Part shown: positions 61,301 to 64,000 of the stretch, piece after piece | Position numbering within the stretch: the stretch's first letter is position 1 | Layout: each line of letters begins with the position of its first letter | Assembly (NCBI GenBank): GCA_013399875.1 | Contig: VXAZ01007724.1 | Span: 62,001 to 126,000, forward strand | DNA from: Gymnorhina tibicen | Taxonomy: Eukaryota > Chordata > Aves > Passeriformes > Artamidae | DNA: 64,000 bases | Direction: 5' to 3' | Notes under the pieces: generated by a model | What the model was told of the DNA's origin: nothing | What the model saw: the letters and a program-made list of their open reading frames with translations, nothing else | Databases searched by the model: none | Program-made: the position numbers and the translations under genes

Positions 61301-64000
61301 ATTGTGAGAAATAATGATTATTTCTCATATGTCAGTTGTAATTTTGAAATTTTTGACTTATTAGATGTTATTCTCATCACTCATTTATTTTCCATATTGA
61401 AGAGTCCTAACTTTTAAAAACTCCTGATATGCATACTGTTTCACAACTATTAACCATTTTCTTGATTTCTGTGTGCTTTCTCTTGTTTTTCAAATAGGAC
61501 TGGATTATTTTACTGAGTAGTTGAAATGTAGAATCACTCTGAATTTTTGAAATAGCATAAGGACAATTTTAATTGCTTTTTCTCTTATTACCTAATAAAT
61601 TTTAATACCAGATAAGTTTATGTTCATTTTGACCACTACCTAGCAGATATTTAGTTAGAAACAGCAACTCAAAATATTCTCCCTGAGTAATAAATTTATT
61701 TTGAGCTGATGGCTGAGGTACATTTTGGGTAGATTTTGCCTTTGCCCATTCTCCTGTATTTTTTTCAGTTTCAACCACGACTTCAGTCCATGCAGTAATG
61801 ATCCATTGATTGCTTTGCAAGTAGTCACAGTTTGCTTTTCTAGATTATCTTTGGCTCTATTAAACAATTCCAATCCTAAAATAATGCCTAATAGTACTCT
61901 TCACACTGAAAAGCCTTATGAAGTAGCCTTGTATATTTCTTCCTGTTCTTAAATCTGTCTTTACGATCGTGTCCTTCTCTTATAAGTTTGATGAAAAACC
62001 TTATCAAAATCTTACTGGAAATCCAAGTGACTAAATCATACTACCTTTGTTCAAAGGCTTGTTGACACCTTCAAGAAAACCTAGGAGATTAGCCTTCTAT
62101 ATAAAGTAGGTTTACTTTTAGCTTGCATGTCCTAGGAATTGCTGTGTTCACTTATTTTGCTGTTTGTGGCAGTTCCTAGACACTTCTTAAGAACATTTTC
62201 AGAATAGAATGTGTAGGTTTTGAACTTTTCCAACACTTTCACCCCGGGTTCTTAAAGTACCTAAAAAAAAGAGATTTTCAAAGCTGAATATTAAAGTTGA
62301 GATTCTAAATTGCTTGAATTTAAGGTTCCAGATTATTAGCAGAAATTATGAATTGGAAGCTTCAGCACCTTTTTTTTTAGCATCTTCTCTTTAGAGTACA
62401 TTTATATAAGGAGAGGATTGGTTTCAAGAAAGCATATATGAACAGTGTGGTCTAATTAATTCCAGACTGGAAAAAAGTACTAATTCCTTGCTAATAGGCA
62501 TCTATCAGAGTATTTTCTTAAGGACGGATAGGGGAATCAATGACAGAGACAGGAAAAGTATATTTGTTTATGGATGCATCACCATTTTTTTTCATGGAAC
62601 AGAATTTTGCTTTTCATACACTAAGCTCAAGGAACAAGTTTTCTTCTACTGTACTGTTCTTATATACAAAATATTTGGCTTTGATTCTATCATTGCATAT
62701 ACAAAGAGCTTTCTTATCACTAAGTGAATTGCAGTTTCATGTCCATTACTACTGGATCCCATATGGCTGTTCCTCTTCCCTGTGTGCATTGTGTAGTTAC
62801 CCTTTATCAATTTTAAAAAAATGTAAGAAGAACTTCTGCTCATCCATAAATTTTCCATTGTAAATAACCAGATACATCAAGTCACCCAGAAGCAACAAGT
62901 TATTTATGCCACTTCTCTCAGATATGTTTCAATCTTATCTTTTCCTTAGTTCATCTGTCTCTTGGACTTCAATTACAAAACATCATCTATTTTATTTTTA
63001 TTCATGTTGTTTCTGTCAACATTTGGATGAGAGCATTTATCAGCCTCTTGTAGATGTTAAGGTTCCTGAGGTAGCAAATCTCAGCTGGTGTTTATTCAGC
63101 AGTGAGATGTTCAGATCCTTATTATCCAGAAATTCTTTAGTTCTACTGCAATCTGGGAACAACAGGAGTGATGTAGCAAGGGTGGAAGCTGCAGATGGAA
63201 TGTTGTGCTGAATACAGCCACGGTGCTTTTATTTAAAATTTGGATATGTCTGTTATAGGATTACTTGTCAAATCCCCATAGTCAAATAAGCGACTCAGAA
63301 TATAATTAGGAGCAGACGGGCACATGGTGATCATACTGAGTGACTATTTCTTTGGCACTGCCATCATGCAGGTTTTCTGTACCAACACTAAAGTAAGATT
63401 AGAAACAAATTTCCTGTAAAGAAGTAGTCATTTCGTGCTAATCATGTTTGCATTTCACATTTCCATGTCAAATATGAACTAGTGACCTTGAACTGAAATG
63501 CTCAGAGTTTTATATTAATTTTTTGAACCAAGTACATTTACCACCATACTCTTATTAAAAAGTCTGTCAAGAATGGGATGCTCCTGAGCAATATCAGGGA
63601 CCATGCTGACTGCACCATCAATGGGAACTGCCCAAGGTGCAAAAAACAGATTGACCTTCACAACCTCTCACATTCAGGATAAGTCCTTTCAAGCTGTGAT
63701 AATGTCTGTCATAAAACACCTCGAAAACAGGGAGAGTCTTTTGACTTTCAGAGGCCAAAAGTTTTCTTTTCCACAGTAACACATCATAGCAGCATCTTCC
63801 AGGCTGTCAGAATCACGTAGAGCTTTACAAGACACCAAGTACTCTTTCCACTCACTTGAATTAGGATGTTTCTATTATCTGACCCATTTTTCCAAAAAGT
63901 GTTCTTTCCTTCTAAAATATGACTTGGGAAGAGACAGTCTGAGTTCAAGTCTAAACTGCTGTCCAAAGTCACTTACTTTTCAATTGACACGCTGCATCTT
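58373..64000. other. Gene-free AT-rich sequence, about 5.6 kb
   Basis: No supported gene. Frames of up to 107 codons near 62488-62863 overlap in different registers and encode no recognisable domain. Small features are tandem TTTTGAATAAAA units at about 58661-58700, an inverted repeat TTAGAATATT/AATATTCTAA near 59444-59466 and GAGAAATAAT/ATTATTTCTC near 61306-61326. Nothing else is recognised. Confidence 0.6.

Noticed and set aside
1..64000. tRNA, rRNA, snRNA, mitochondrial insertion, CRISPR array or telomeric repeat
   Set aside because: No tRNA B-box-type GGTTCGAATCC, no U6 or 5S-like sequence, no spaced short repeats and no TTAGGG array were seen on reading both strands.

Overview
The window looks like avian nuclear DNA. 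It is AT-rich with few CpGs, and the only clearly recognisable interspersed repeats are five CR1 LINE fragments carrying the typical bird CR1 3' end (the ATTCTGTGATTCTGTG-like tail and the 'TAGATGATCTCCAGAGGTCCCTTCCAAC'-type 3' UTR), together with an LTR/ERV-like, internally repetitive GC-rich element of a kind I remember from bird genomes. No protein-coding gene, exon, tRNA, rRNA, snRNA or CRISPR array can be supported. The open frames are short, AT-biased, often overlap each other on both strands, and resemble no protein family I recognise; the few that do resemble something are pieces of CR1 ORF2 or lie in repeats. The window is best read as intergenic or deep intronic sequence.

Layout. 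1-9.6 kb: unique AT-rich sequence with one probable old MIR/CORE-SINE-like fragment (about 1725-1895) and a 24-bp perfect palindrome (2267). 9.6-14.7 kb: three short CR1 3' fragments (9600 plus; 12173 and 14477 minus). 14.7-30.4 kb: unique sequence with an (ACAA)n microsatellite, poly-T tracts, three stretches at 22.3-23.9 kb that read like conserved regulatory DNA (paired TAATTG sites around a CAGCTG E-box, a full CRE, an octamer site), and a second MIR-like fragment at 27.24 kb. 30.4-31.5 kb: an internally deleted CR1 (minus) that still shows a reverse transcriptase motif, followed by a degenerate repeat of unknown origin. 31.5-52.5 kb: unique AT-rich DNA with a 19-bp tandem triplication (41463), a TG/TATG microsatellite (42761), a CTCF-like site (44535), a 22-bp-arm hairpin (45648) and an isolated GC-box plus TATA arrangement (50418-50466). 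52.5-53.2 kb: a longer CR1 (plus). 56.5-58.4 kb: a 400-bp perfect duplication split by a single N, within the GC-rich ERV-like element, then a probable small solo LTR. 58.4-64 kb: unique AT-rich sequence.

The most solid non-routine observation is the duplication at 56544-57344, which is almost certainly an unmerged contig overlap rather than biology. The most interesting biological possibilities are the perfect four-unit heat shock element inside the ERV-like element (57790-57807), the promoter-like arrangement at 50.4 kb and the candidate enhancers at 22-24 kb. I found no convincing undescribed gene system.
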